The notes under the pieces were generated by a model that was not told the DNA's origin, ran no database searches, and saw nothing but the letters and a program-made list of their open reading frames with translations. 64,000 bases of DNA, taken from Bosea sp. BIWAKO-01. GTDB lineage: Bacteria; Pseudomonadota; Alphaproteobacteria; Rhizobiales; Beijerinckiaceae. Position numbers and translations under genes: made by a program. The stretch lies in contig NZ_BCQA01000002.1 of NCBI RefSeq assembly GCF_001748145.1, forward strand, positions 186,001 to 250,000, read 5' to 3'. This document shows positions 30,298 to 39,795 of the stretch, one piece after another (the stretch's first letter is position 1; the number at the start of each line of letters is the position of its first letter).

Positions 30298-30650
30298 TCC
30301 AGCGCCCCCTTCAACCAAGCGTAGGCGAAGCCCACGACGAGCAGCAGCATGAAGACGAACATCTCGACATAGCCGACGAGGCCGATCTCCTTCAGGACGA
30401 CGGCCCAGGGAAAGAGGAACATCGTCTCGACGTCGAAGACGACCAGGAGGATCGCGAGGATAAAGAACTGCACCCTAAAGCGGCCGCGAGCGGCTTCCCC
30501 CGCCGGGTCCATGCCGCACTCATAGGGCATGTTCTTTTCGGGATAGGGATTGGAGGGACGCAGAAGCGAGGAGACAAAAAGCGTCGCTGTCGCCACCAGA
30601 ACGATTCCGGCGACCATGAACAGGACCGGCAGGAACTCTGCTCGAGTCAT
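30285..30650 (-). CDS. nuoA: NADH-quinone oxidoreductase subunit A
   Basis: 121 residues, three membrane helices, with the conserved [17 protein letters not shown] loop (about 42-58) and [12 protein letters not shown] in helix 2. First gene of the nuoABCDEFG block. 152 bases separate it from the nuoN stop on the same strand, the only sizeable gap in the leftward nuo series, so an internal promoter could lie there; the gap also holds a GC-rich dyad at 30696-30714. Confidence 0.95.
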   Translation of the reverse strand: MTRAEFLPVLFMVAGIVLVATATLFVSSLLRPSNPYPEKNMPYECGMDPAGEAARGRFRVQFFILAILLVVFDVETMFLFPWAVVLKEIGLVGYVEMFVFMLLLVVGFAYAWLKGALEWEA

Positions 30651-30802
30651 GACGCGTCACCCCGGTCATCCACCTAGGGCTTTGCTCGGGCCGAAGCCGG
30701 CCTCGCGAGACCGGGCATGCAGGCCTTCATCTTACGAGTTGGGCATCCTTTTCGCGCATTACAAGGGAGTTCGGGCGACCGGATCACCGCAAATCCAGTC
30801 GC

Positions 30803-32230
30803 TTAGCTCCCCAAGGCGGAAAGTCGGACAACCTTCAGGAACCACGCCGGAAGCAGGCCGATGCCGACGGTGCCGGCGGCGGTGATGGCGAGCGCGGTGC
30901 GGATCGGAAGCGTCAGCGCCGGGGCGAATGCGCCATTCGGCTCACGCATGTAGATGACCATGACGATGCGGATGTAGAAATAGGCGGCGACGGCGCTGAG
31001 CAGCACCGCGATCACCGCCAGCATCACGAACCCTCGCTCGACGAGCGCGAGCAACACGTAGAACTTGGCGAAGAACCCCGCGGTCGGCGGAATTCCGGCC
31101 AGCGAAAACAGATAGAGCAGCATCAGCAGCGCCAGCCCGCGATGGGCCCTGGCGAGTCCGGCATAATCCTCGATGACCTCGCGGTTCCGCATCGCGATCA
31201 CCGTGGCGAAGATGCCGAAGTTCATGAAGGCATAGATCAGCAGATAGAGCATGACGCTCGCTGTGCCATCGACGCTTCCAGCCGCCACGCCGAGCAGGAC
31301 GAAGCCGGCGTGGGCGATACTGGAATAGGCTAGGAGGCGCTTGAAATTATCCTGCACCAGAGCGACGAAGCTGCCGAGCGCCATCGTCACGACCGCGATG
31401 ACTGCGACGATGATCCAGACCTCGGAAGCCGCGACCAGCGGGCTGAGGAACACCCGAAGGATCACCGCGAACCCCGCCGCCTTGGGGCCCACCGACATGA
31501 AGGCGGTGATCGTCGTCGGAGCGCCCTCATAGACGTCCGGCAGCCACATATGGAACGGGACGGCGCCGATCTTGAAGACCAGCCCAGCGACGATGAACAC
31601 CATCGCCAGCAGCAGCCCGGGATCGCGCGGACCAGCGGTCAGCGCCGCCGCCATCCCGTCCAGCCGCGTCGTGCCGGTCACCCCGTAGATCAGTGACACG
31701 CCGTAGAGGAAAACCCCGGTCGAGACCGCGCCGAGAACCACATATTTCAGCGCTGCTTCATTCGAGCGCCTCTGCTCCCGCAGGAAGCCGGTGAGCACAT
31801 AGGTGCAGAGCACCATCAACTCGAGACCGACATAGATCGATAGCAGGTCGATCGCCGAAGCCATGATCATCATGCCGGACAGCGTCAGCAGCAGCAGGAC
31901 GCAATATTCGCTGCTCCCGGTTCCTTCGATCTCGGCATTTTTCCATGAGAGCAGGAAGGTGAGGACGACGGTTATGTAGAACAGCACCTTGAAGAAGGCC
32001 GCGAAGCGATCAGCGATGAACATGCCGGCATAGGCTGGCCGCTCCTCGCCGGCGAGCATGAGGGTCGCCAGGGCGGCGACCAGCACCACCGCGACCGAAG
32101 CCCAGATCAGGACATATCCCAGCCCCTTCCGCACGAGTTGCCCGGCAATCAGCAGAATGCAGGCGCCGGCGATCACCACGATCTCGGGCAGGCTCGCAAT
32201 CGACGACTGCAACAATGCAGCGGCAGTCAT
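30803..32230 (-). CDS. nuoN: NADH-quinone oxidoreductase subunit N
   Basis: 475-residue proton-pumping antiporter-like subunit. TM5 Glu (YVGLELMVL) and TM7 Lys (GLVFKIGAVPFHMWLPDVYE) of the half-channels are present. ATG 32230 (MTAAALLQ) is preferred to the longer frame from 32284. In the repaired nuoM sequence its start would overlap the nuoM stop as ATGA. Confidence 0.95.
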   Translation of the reverse strand: MTAAALLQSSIASLPEIVVIAGACILLIAGQLVRKGLGYVLIWASVAVVLVAALATLMLAGEERPAYAGMFIADRFAAFFKVLFYITVVLTFLLSWKNAEIEGTGSSEYCVLLLLTLSGMMIMASAIDLLSIYVGLELMVLCTYVLTGFLREQRRSNEAALKYVVLGAVSTGVFLYGVSLIYGVTGTTRLDGMAAALTAGPRDPGLLLAMVFIVAGLVFKIGAVPFHMWLPDVYEGAPTTITAFMSVGPKAAGFAVILRVFLSPLVAASEVWIIVAVIAVVTMALGSFVALVQDNFKRLLAYSSIAHAGFVLLGVAAGSVDGTASVMLYLLIYAFMNFGIFATVIAMRNREVIEDYAGLARAHRGLALLMLLYLFSLAGIPPTAGFFAKFYVLLALVERGFVMLAVIAVLLSAVAAYFYIRIVMVIYMREPNGAFAPALTLPIRTALAITAAGTVGIGLLPAWFLKVVRLSALGS

Positions 32231-33697
32231 GGTCGCCCCCCCTGCCGTGCACCTGCTCCAGCAGATGCGCCACCGAGGCGTCAATGATGCCGAGAAAGGG
32301 CTTTGGATAGAATCCGACCCAGAGCACCAGGATTGCCAGCGGCAGAATCGCCGCCAGTTCGCGCGCGTTCACGTCGCTGATCGCGAACTTGGCGTAGGCG
32401 CCGGGCGGACCGAGAGCGACTTTCCGATACATGCCGAGCAGATAGGCCGCGCCCAGCAGCGCTCCCAGGACTGCGGCGGCGCTGACCGCAGGACTAGCCG
32501 CGAACCCGCCCGACAGCACGAGCAGCTCCCCGACGAAGGCGTTCGTACCGGGCAGGGCCATCGAGGACAGGGTGAACAGCGCGAGAATCACCGTATAGAC
32601 CGGGGCAGCCTTCATCAGGCCGCCATAGTCCGCGATACTGCGGGTATGCGTCCGCTCGTAGACCAGGCCCACGAGCAGGAACAACCCCCCCGTCGTCACG
32701 CCGTGATTGAACATCTGCAGGATGCCGCCCTCGAGCCCGTGCAGATTCAGCGCGAAAATCCCCAGCGTCACGAAACCCATATGGCTGATGCTGGAATAGG
32801 CAACGAGCTTCTTCAGGTCGTCCTGCGCCAATGCCAAGAGCCCGCCATAGACAATGGCAAGCGCCGATAGAGCCAGCATCAGCGTCGAATAATGCACCGA
32901 TGCCTGCGGCAGCATCGGCAGCGAGAAGCGCAGGAAGCCGTAGGCCCCATCTTCAGGAGCACGGCGGCAAGGATGATGCTGCCCGCTGTCGGCGCCTGCA
33001 CATGGGCGTCCGGCAGCCATGTGTGGACCGGGACCATAGGCACCTTCACCGCGAAGGCGACCAGAAAGGCGAAGAACAGCCAGGATTGGAGCTGGGACGG
33101 CAGATCCAGCGCCATCAGGGCGAGGATGTCGAAGGTCCTTCCGTGGACATAGAGGACGATGATGCCGATCAGAAACAGGAGGCTGCCGGCCAACGTGTAG
33201 AGGAAGAACTTAAAGGCCGCATAGACCCGCCCCTCGCCGCCCCAGACACCGATGATCAGGTACATCGGGATCAGCATTGCCTCCCAGAAGACGTAGAAGA
33301 GGAAGAGGTCGAGCGCGCAGAACACCCCGAGCATCAGCGCCTGCATCACCAACAGGCAGACCATGAACTCCTTCACCTTGCGCTCGATCGCGACCCAGGA
33401 GGCGAGCACGCAGATCCAGCCGAGCAGCGCGGTCAGGAAAACGAAGAGCGCGCTGATCCCGTCGACGCCGAGCGCATAGGTGATGCCGAGCGCCGGCACC
33501 CAGGGGTGCGCCTCGGTGAACTGCATCTCGTGGGTCGTGATGTCGAAGCCCGCGAGCACTGCGACGCAGAGGGCGAAGTCGAGGACAGTGACGCCCAGCG
33601 CCACCCAGCGCACCGCAGCGTCGTTGCGGAGAAACATCAGAACCGCCGCTCCGGCGGCGGGCAGGAACACGATCAGGCTCAGCAGCGGGAACGCCAT
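32227..33697 (-). CDS. nuoM: NADH-quinone oxidoreductase subunit M, two frameshifts
   Basis: Antiporter-like pump subunit. From ATG 33697 (MAFPLLSLIVFLP) the frame covers TM5 Glu (YVFWEAMLIPMYL) and TM7 Lys (FAVKVPMVPVHTWLPDAH). It breaks at the four-C run 32945-32948; a fifth C joins LLKMGAYGFLRFSLP. The second frame then overruns into nuoN at the seven-C run 32236-32242; an eighth C would give a stop overlapping the nuoN ATG. With both restored the protein has 490 residues, the normal length. Confidence 0.88.
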
Positions 33698-33705
33698 CGC
33701 TCCCC

Positions 33706-35464
33706 CTATCGCCAGACCACGGCGAACACGACAGTGGCTGCGATCACGCCGGCGATCATCGCCAACGCATAATGGGTGACGACGCCGGTCTGGAGCAGCC
33801 GCAGCACCCCGCCACCATGCAGGATCGCGCGGGCGACGCTCTTGACGACCGCATCCACTCCGTTGAGATCCACCCGCAGTCCGACCCGCGCCGTCCGACG
33901 CAGCAAGGGCAACGCGACGGTCTCGGACACATTGCTCACGGCCTTCTCGTAGCTCGCGAGCGGCTTTTCGGCGAACCACATGAAGCACCGCGCGCCCTTG
34001 CGATAGAACCAGTCGGTGTCGAGGCTGATCGTGTTCTCGGGGTCGAGCGCCCTGAGGAACAGCACGAAGCCCAAGGCGGTGAACAGCAGCACTCCCAGGC
34101 TCTCGGTGACGTGGGCGCCTGTGTAGGCCTCGAACTCGACCGGGTAAGGCAGAAGCGCGTAGAGCGGCTGCGGGAACACCCCGATCGCGATGCAGAGCAG
34201 CGCCGCCATGCCCATCGCAACCAGCATGTTGCGGGGCGGCTCCCGCGCCTCCAGCCCCCGCTCCGTCCCGAAGAACATGTAGTATGGGAGCTTCAGCCCG
34301 GTGTGCAGGAAGGTCCCGGACGACGCCATCGTCAGCGCCAGCACCACCAGGGCCCTGTGGTCCTGCCCGGCGGCGGCCACCACCATCGACTTGGTGACGA
34401 AGCCCGAGAAGAATGGAAAGGCAGAGATCGCGAAGGCGCCGACCATGTAGAGCGCCACCGTCAGCGGCATGGTCCGGTAGAGCCCGCCAAGTTCGGTGAG
34501 CTTGCGGCGTCCGGTGACATGGATCACCACCCCGCCCCCATGAAGAGGAGCCCTTGTAGAGGATATGCGCGAAGGCGTGGCTCGCGGCTCCGTTCACCGC
34601 CATCTCGGTGCCGATGCCGACGCCCACCACCATGTAACCCACCTGGCTGACGATGTGATAGGCCAGCAGCCGCCGGCAGTCGTTCTCGAGCACCGCGTAG
34701 ACGATGCCGTATAGCGCCATCATGGTGCCGAGCCAGACCAGAAGCTCTGTCCCCGGAAACACCCGCGCCAGCACGTAGACAGCGGTCTTGGTGGTGAAGG
34801 CGCTCAAGAACACCGCCCCGGTGACCGTCGCCTCCGGATAGGCGTCGGTCAGCCAGGCATTGAGCGGCGGCACCGCGGCATTGAGCAGGAAGCCGGCGAG
34901 GATCAGAAAGGCGCCGACGCCCATCTCGCCCCCGATCGGGCCGAGGAGCAGCGAGCCGGTGCCGAGGCGGTGGACAATGATGCCGCCAAGCAGGACGACG
35001 CCGCCGGTGATGTGGACCATGAGATAGCGGAAGCCGGCTCCGATCGCCTGTCTGCCGCGCTGAGCGAAGACCAGAAAGGCCGAGGCGAAGGCCATGCCTT
35101 CCCAGAACAGGAACAGGGTCAGATAGTCGCCGGCGAACACCACGCCGAGCGCGCTGCCGACATAGAGAAATGCCGCCACATGCTGGCCAGCGCGCGCGAG
35201 ATGCAGAGCATAGACCATGCCGATCAGCGCCATGATGGTGAAGACCAGGGCGAACACGGTGCTCAACCTGTCGACCCTTGCGAGCAGGACCTGCTGTCCG
35301 ATGAAGTGCGCCGCGCCGTACTGGCCCGGCTGCAGCGCGAGCACGGCAAGGATGGCCAGTGCCGGGACCAGCAAAAGATAGAGGTTGCGGACAAGTCCCT
35401 TCAGGAGCGGGATCGCCAGCGCGCCGACGATGAACAGCAGGGCGGGATGGACGAAGTCAGTCAT
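33706..35464 (-). CDS. NuoL-like / MrpD-family antiporter subunit of complex I, frameshifted
   Basis: Starts ATG 35464 (MTDFVHPALLFIVGALAIP), about 14 membrane helices, and ends with an amphipathic stretch and a final helix (ALAMIAGVIAATVVFAVVW) resembling the lateral helix and last TM of NuoL. The frame breaks at 34530-34553; two restored bases join YKGLLFMGAGVVIHVTG, giving about 586 residues. The TM5 Glu is present (FWEGMAF), but the TM7 Lys position reads FLLNAAVPPLNAWL, with Asn instead of Lys. It occupies the place of nuoL in the operon. A contiguous 861-residue frame that seems to fuse it with NuoM is an artefact of the shift. Confidence 0.82.
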
Positions 35465-35711
35465 AGTAATCCTCGCGCCGCATCAGTCCGCACCGGTGGC
35501 CGAGGAACTTGGATACGAAGATCAGAAGCACGCAGGAGCCGAAGCCGTACAGCGCCGGCCAGCCCGGCAGGCGTTCCCAGACATATTCCGCATGCTCGCG
35601 GCTCACGAGGAAATCGGCGATCACGCTGAGGACGAGCGCCAGATAGAACAGGCGGCGGCGGCGCAGCGCATGTCTCTCTTCGCCAAAGAAATCGACGACC
35701 CACGCGATCAT
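35457..35711 (-). CDS. small membrane protein within the nuo operon
   Basis: 84 residues beginning MIAWVVDFFGEERHALRRRR, with two hydrophobic segments (LFYLALVLSVIADFLV and ALYGFGSCVLLIFVSKFLG). Its ATG overlaps the stop of the MrpD-like gene and its end overlaps the next ATG, so it is translationally coupled to both. No family is recognised with certainty; the position between two antiporter-like subunits suggests an accessory membrane subunit of this complex I. Confidence 0.8.
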   Translation of the reverse strand: MIAWVVDFFGEERHALRRRRLFYLALVLSVIADFLVSREHAEYVWERLPGWPALYGFGSCVLLIFVSKFLGHRCGLMRREDYYD

Positions 35712-37171
35712 CTGACCACTCCTTCGGCAAGGGCGAGAAAATAACCGGGGAAGAGGCCCATCGACACCGACAGGATGGCGGTCGCGACCAGCGGGATCGT
35801 CATCATCGGGATTTCGCGGACCGTCGCGTCGCTGACCGGCGGCCCGGTCCCGAAAAAGGCGACATAGCTGACTGGCAGGAAATAGGCAGCGTTGAGGATC
35901 GAGCTCGCCAGGAGCACGATCATGAACGCGGTTTCCCCCGCCTCCAGCGAGCCCAGCGCCAGATACCATTTGCTGACGAAGCCAGCGGTCGGCGGCGTGC
36001 CGATCATGCTGAGCGAGGCGACGAAGAACGCTCCCATCGTCCAGGGCAGCCGGCGGCCGATGCCGGCCATCTCGCTGACATTACGCTTTCCGGACGCGCA
36101 ATAGATCACACCGGCGCAGAAGAAGAGCGTGATCTTGGGAAAGGCGTGGGCTGCGATGTGGATGATCCCGCCGACCATCGCGACCGGCGACGCCAGCACC
36201 GCGCCCAGCACGATGTAGGAAAGCTGGCTGACGGTCGAATAGGCGAGCCTCGCCTTGAGATCGTCCCGCGTCAGGGCATAGACCGAGGCCATCAGGATGG
36301 TGAAGGAGACAAGATAGGCCGTGGCGATGCCGAGCCCGAGCCCCGCCACCAGATCCGTGCCGAAGACGTGGAACACCACCCGCAACACGCAGAACACGCC
36401 CATCTTGACCACCGCCACCGCATGCAGCAGCGCGCTGACCGGTGTCGGCGCCACCATTGCGGCGGGGAGCCAGGCGTGCATCGGCATGATCGCGGCCTTC
36501 GCGAAGCCGAAGAGATAGCAGAAATAGATGCCCATCAGCAGCGCCGCCGGTGCAGCGTTCCCCGCCAGCAGCCCGCCCTCCACAAAGTCGAGCGAGCCGG
36601 CAATCTGATAGGTCAGCGCCAGCGCGGCGAGCAGCAGGCTCTTCGATGCGCCCATCAGATAGACGAGATATTTTCGCCCCCCCGTCCACGCCTCCGCATC
36701 CTCGTGGTGGTAGACGAGCGGATAGGTCACGAGGCTGAGCACCTCGTAGAAGATCACCAGCGTGAACAGATTGGCGGCGAAGGCGCCGCCAACGGCAGCT
36801 GCGAGGCTGGTGGCGAAGCAGGCGAAGAACCGGGTCTGCGCGTGCTCGTGCAGGTGCCGCATATAGCCGACGGAATAGATCGCCGCCGCAAGCCACAGCA
36901 GCGACGAGACTGTGGCAAACACCATGCCCAGTGCATCGGCGCGCAAGGCAAAGTCGATCCCCGGCAGAATCTCGAACAGGCGCAGCTCGACCGTGCCGCC
37001 AGCCAGCACCGTCGGAGCCATCGAGGCGATGATGGCGAACATCGCCATCGCCGCCAATGGCGAGACCGCATCGCGAAGCGTCTCGCGCGTGTTCAGGAGG
37101 AGGACCGCGAGCGCCGCCAGCCCTGCTACTGCGACGGCAAGCAGCGGCCGGACCGACACCACCGGTTCCAA
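35708..37171 (-). CDS. additional MrpD/NuoM-like antiporter subunit of complex I
   Basis: 487 residues, about 14 membrane helices. It has TM5 Glu (FYEVLSLVTYPLVYH), TM7 Lys (FGFAKAAIMPMHAWLPAAM), a Lys in TM8 (VVKMGVF) and Lys in TM12 (FVSKWYLAL), so the proton half-channels look complete. The start is TTG 37171, supported by AAAGGA at 7 bases, 4 bases after the nuoK stop. It is a fourth antiporter-like subunit besides NuoL-like, NuoM and NuoN. Confidence 0.9.
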   Translation of the reverse strand: MEPVVSVRPLLAVAVAGLAALAVLLLNTRETLRDAVSPLAAMAMFAIIASMAPTVLAGGTVELRLFEILPGIDFALRADALGMVFATVSSLLWLAAAIYSVGYMRHLHEHAQTRFFACFATSLAAAVGGAFAANLFTLVIFYEVLSLVTYPLVYHHEDAEAWTGGRKYLVYLMGASKSLLLAALALTYQIAGSLDFVEGGLLAGNAAPAALLMGIYFCYLFGFAKAAIMPMHAWLPAAMVAPTPVSALLHAVAVVKMGVFCVLRVVFHVFGTDLVAGLGLGIATAYLVSFTILMASVYALTRDDLKARLAYSTVSQLSYIVLGAVLASPVAMVGGIIHIAAHAFPKITLFFCAGVIYCASGKRNVSEMAGIGRRLPWTMGAFFVASLSMIGTPPTAGFVSKWYLALGSLEAGETAFMIVLLASSILNAAYFLPVSYVAFFGTGPPVSDATVREIPMMTIPLVATAILSVSMGLFPGYFLALAEGVVR

Positions 37172-37175
37172 GTCG

Positions 37176-37478
37176 CTATCCTTTCATCATGGTTAGGTCG
37201 TCGACCTTGAGGGTGGACTTGTTCCTCACGAGGGCCACCAAAATGCCGAGGGCGATGGCGACTTCCGCGGCAGTGATCGCGATCACGAAGATCGCGAAAA
37301 TCTGGCCGCGGGAATCACCGAAGTAGCGCCCGAACGCGATGAAGTTGATGTTGACCGAGTTGAGCAGCAGCTCCAGCGACATCAATACGACCAGGATATT
37401 GCGCCTGAGCAGCACACCCGCCGCCCCGATCACGAACAGGACGACGCCAAGAGCGATATGCCACCACAGCGGTACCAT
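37176..37478 (-). CDS. nuoK: NADH-quinone oxidoreductase subunit K
   Basis: 100 residues, three membrane helices. The two functional Glu residues sit in [14 protein letters not shown] and [12 protein letters not shown]. The C-terminus ([16 protein letters not shown]) is typical. Its ATG overlaps the nuoJ stop (ATGA). Confidence 0.95.
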   Translation of the reverse strand: MVPLWWHIALGVVLFVIGAAGVLLRRNILVVLMSLELLLNSVNINFIAFGRYFGDSRGQIFAIFVIAITAAEVAIALGILVALVRNKSTLKVDDLTMMKG

Positions 37479-37978
37479 CACCCCGCCTCCTTCCGCGCCA
37501 GCACGATCGCGCCGACCAGTGCCGCCAGCAGGATGACGGAGGCAGTTTCGAATGGCAGCAGATAGTCGGCGAAAAGCGTGATGCTGAGCGCCCTGACCGC
37601 ATCGTCGGCGCGCAGGACGACGGGCCCGGTCGCCGAGAAGCGTTCGCTCAAGAATACCAACGCGAGCATCTCGCTCCCGAGGAGGGCGAGCAGCGCCAGC
37701 GCCGGCAGGTTGCTGCCGGGCACAAACCTCTGCAGCACCGCCTCCCGCACGTCGATCATCATGATCACGAACAGGAACAGGACCATGATCGCGCCGACAT
37801 AGACGAAGATCTGGATGACCGCGAGCAACGGCGCATCCAGCAAGACGAAGATGGCCGAGACCTGGAGGAAACACACCATCAGCGCCAAGGCGCTGTGCAC
37901 CGGGTTTCGCGCCAGGACCATGGCGAGGGCCGCGATCACGGACGCCGCAGCGAACAGAAGGAAAAACCCCTGGTCCAT
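37478..37978 (-). CDS. nuoJ: NADH-quinone oxidoreductase subunit J
   Basis: 166 residues, five membrane helices, with the conserved TM3 segment [18 protein letters not shown] (pi-bulge helix) at about 57-74. ATG 37978 (MDQGFFLLF) is preferred over the upstream start at 38008. First gene of the leftward nuo series, so its promoter should lie in about 37980-38200. Confidence 0.94.
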   Translation of the reverse strand: MDQGFFLLFAAASVIAALAMVLARNPVHSALALMVCFLQVSAIFVLLDAPLLAVIQIFVYVGAIMVLFLFVIMMIDVREAVLQRFVPGSNLPALALLALLGSEMLALVFLSERFSATGPVVLRADDAVRALSITLFADYLLPFETASVILLAALVGAIVLARKEAG

Positions 37979-38199
37979 CGCCGCCGCTCCTCCGACGTAC
38001 ACTGTCACGCGGCGCGACAGAGCCAGACTGGAGATAAACCGAGCATTTCAGCTGATAAATTCTGCCCTAATCTCTGGATTTTCTCAAGACGGTCGTGCTT
38101 GCGGCTGACCTGGACTGAAGACGCATCACCTCGGAGAACGCCTGTCCCCTCCAAGACAGGCATTCGCCAGCGTCTCGTTGCGCACCGGGAAGGACCGGT

Positions 38200-38299
38200 C
38201 ATCAACGAGATCGAGCGGCTCAACTACACCGCCCACCGGCACTCGATCATCGGCTATCTCAGCCTGGCGGAGTTCGAGAAGAAGGCGAGGTTAGCTTAA
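38200..38299 (+). pseudogene. C-terminal remnant of an IS3-family transposase
   Basis: About 30 codons ending LNYTAHRHSIIGYLSLAEFEKKARLA, the unmistakable C-terminal block of IS3/IS2-type OrfB (HS-IGYLSP-EFE). The rest of the gene is missing. It is unrelated to the intact IS copy 115 bases further on, so it marks an older insertion next to the nuoJ promoter region. Confidence 0.7.
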
Positions 38300-38448
38300 C
38301 TCACCGTTCACGAAACCGACAGCAGGCCACACCACTTCGATCAAGGCAGAGGCGCTCTCGACCGTTTCAGCCGATGTAGGATGTATTGGATTCTGGCGTA
38401 CACCGCAGGCACGTCTGGCTTGCCCCCATTTGGTGGCCCAGTTCTAAT

Positions 38449-39276
38449 CTAATGCATGGTGGGCTTGGCGGCCACGGTTGAGATGGCCGGCGAAGCGGGT
38501 TGGGTTTGCGCGGCCGGCCAGACCACGGCGGTCGGCGCTGGCGGCCGATAGCCGAGCGAGGAGTGTGGGCGCCGGGTATTGTAGTGCTGACGCCAGCCCT
38601 CGATGACGATCCGGGCCTCGGCGAGGCTGTAGAACAGCTCGCCGTTCAGAAGCTCGTCACGAAGCTTGGAGTTAAAGCTCTCGCAGTAGCCGTTCTCCCA
38701 AGGACTGCCAGGCTCGATAAACGCTGTTTTCGCGCCGACCGCCGCGATCCACTCCCGCACCGCCCTGGCGACGAACTCGGGACCGTTGTCCGAACGAACA
38801 TGCCCGGGCACTCCGCGTAGGATGAAGAGATCGGATAGCACGTCGATGACGTCGGTGGATTTGAGCTTCCGGTCGATTCGGATCGCAATGCATTCCCGGG
38901 TGAACTCATCAATGACGTTCAGCATGCGGAACTTCCGACCGTTGTGGGTGCGATCCTCGACGAAGTCGTAGGACCAGACATGGTCGGGATATTCCGGCCG
39001 AAGCCGGATGCATGATCCGTCATTCAGCCAGAGACGGCCTTTCTTAGGTTGACTGGCCGGCACCTTCAGTCCCTCCCGCCGCCAGATCCGCTCGACACGT
39101 TTGACGTTCACCGCCCAACCGGCTGTCTCCAGCATGGCCGCGATCCGGCGGTAGCCGTAACGGCCATACTGGGTGGCGAGCTCGACAATGTCGGCGGTCA
39201 GCGCCGCATCGTCAGTGCGGCCCTTCGGAACCTTGCGATGCGTAGATCGATGTTGCCCCAGAACCCGGCACGCCAA
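38449..39276 (-). CDS. IS3-family transposase OrfB (copy 1)
   Basis: 275 residues with the rve integrase core: catalytic Asp in VWSYDFVED, Asp in VRSDNGPEF and Glu in ENGYCESFNSKLRDE (DDE triad). The apparent start is a TTG inside the conserved ACRVLGQHRST block, so the natural protein probably begins upstream, by frameshifting from OrfA or from another start; the upstream part of OrfB is out of phase in both copies. Confidence 0.92.
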   Translation of the reverse strand: MACRVLGQHRSTHRKVPKGRTDDAALTADIVELATQYGRYGYRRIAAMLETAGWAVNVKRVERIWRREGLKVPASQPKKGRLWLNDGSCIRLRPEYPDHVWSYDFVEDRTHNGRKFRMLNVIDEFTRECIAIRIDRKLKSTDVIDVLSDLFILRGVPGHVRSDNGPEFVARAVREWIAAVGAKTAFIEPGSPWENGYCESFNSKLRDELLNGELFYSLAEARIVIEGWRQHYNTRRPHSSLGYRPPAPTAVVWPAAQTQPASPAISTVAAKPTMH

Positions 39277-39334
39277 CCGCTCCGACCGAACTTCATCATG
39301 GCGTGGTCGATGCAGCGGCGACGACGGGCGGAGC

Positions 39335-39613
39335 TTAGTAGTTTCCCGAGGCGGCCTCTTTGAGGATCAGCTTCTCCAACGTCAGATCCGAGACGGCTTT
39401 GCGCAACCGCTCGTTCTCCTTCTCCAGATCCTTCAGGCGCTTCACCTGGTCGGACTTCAGCCCGCCAAACTCCTTGCGCCAGCGATAATACGTGAACGCC
39501 GTCACGCTGATGGCCCGGATCGCCTCCGCGACCGGGCGCCCCTGCGATAACAGCACGTCGACCTGCCGCAGCTTCGCGACGATCTCCTCAGGCTTGTGCT
39601 TCTTCTGCGGCAT
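39335..39613 (-). CDS. IS3-family transposase OrfA (copy 1)
   Basis: 92 residues from MPQKKHKPEEIVAKL. Helix-turn-helix for end binding (about 5-50, with ISVTAFTYYRWRKEFGG) and a C-terminal leucine-zipper-like coiled coil (LKDLEKENERLRKAVSDLTL). Typical of the IS407 group. Confidence 0.92.
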   Translation of the reverse strand: MPQKKHKPEEIVAKLRQVDVLLSQGRPVAEAIRAISVTAFTYYRWRKEFGGLKSDQVKRLKDLEKENERLRKAVSDLTLEKLILKEAASGNY

Positions 39614-39680
39614 CGCGGGCATCCTCCAAAGGCTCAAAAAGCCTACTTCAGGGAGGGCCACTTTTCAGGGGGCAGGCCAG

Positions 39681-39774
39681 ACGTCTCCCAAACCCGATCG
39701 CTGAGATCAAAATAGGCGCCACTTTTGGCGTCCGCTAAACGCCAGATTTCCGGCACGTTCTGATGATCCGTCAT
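39681..39774 (-). pseudogene. N-terminal fragment of an M20 amidohydrolase, truncated by IS copy 1
   Basis: ATG 39774 opens MTDHQNVPEIWRLADAKSG and continues to DLSDRVWET, the typical N-terminus of AbgB-like M20 aminoacyl hydrolases (LSDRVWETPEL). AGGA precedes the start. The frame runs into the IS end, and the sequence beyond the far end of the IS does not resume the M20 gene, so the remainder has been lost. Same strand as ocd and arginase, so it was probably part of that operon. Confidence 0.65.
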
Positions 39775-39795
39775 GATCGTCCTGTTCCTTGGGAT

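Larger units (their letters stand above)
38415..39680 (-). mobile_element. IS3-family insertion sequence, copy 1
   Basis: About 1,266 bases bounded by imperfect inverted repeats beginning TGGCYTGCCCCC on both ends, with ACGT directly repeated outside (38411-38414 and 39681-39684), a 4-bp target duplication as made by IS407-group elements. It encodes OrfA and OrfB leftward. A near-identical copy lies inverted at 60118-61380. Its right end cuts into an M20 amidohydrolase gene. Confidence 0.93.

Noticed and set aside
30696..30714. GC-rich dyad between nuoN and nuoA as a terminator
   Set aside because: The dyad is short, has no T-run on either strand, and lies within what appears to be one operon; left as a structural curiosity.
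32879..35464. Apparent 861-residue NuoL-NuoM fusion protein
   Set aside because: The middle third is low-complexity out-of-frame translation; the true NuoL-like C-terminus lies in the neighbouring frame, so the fusion is produced by the frameshift.
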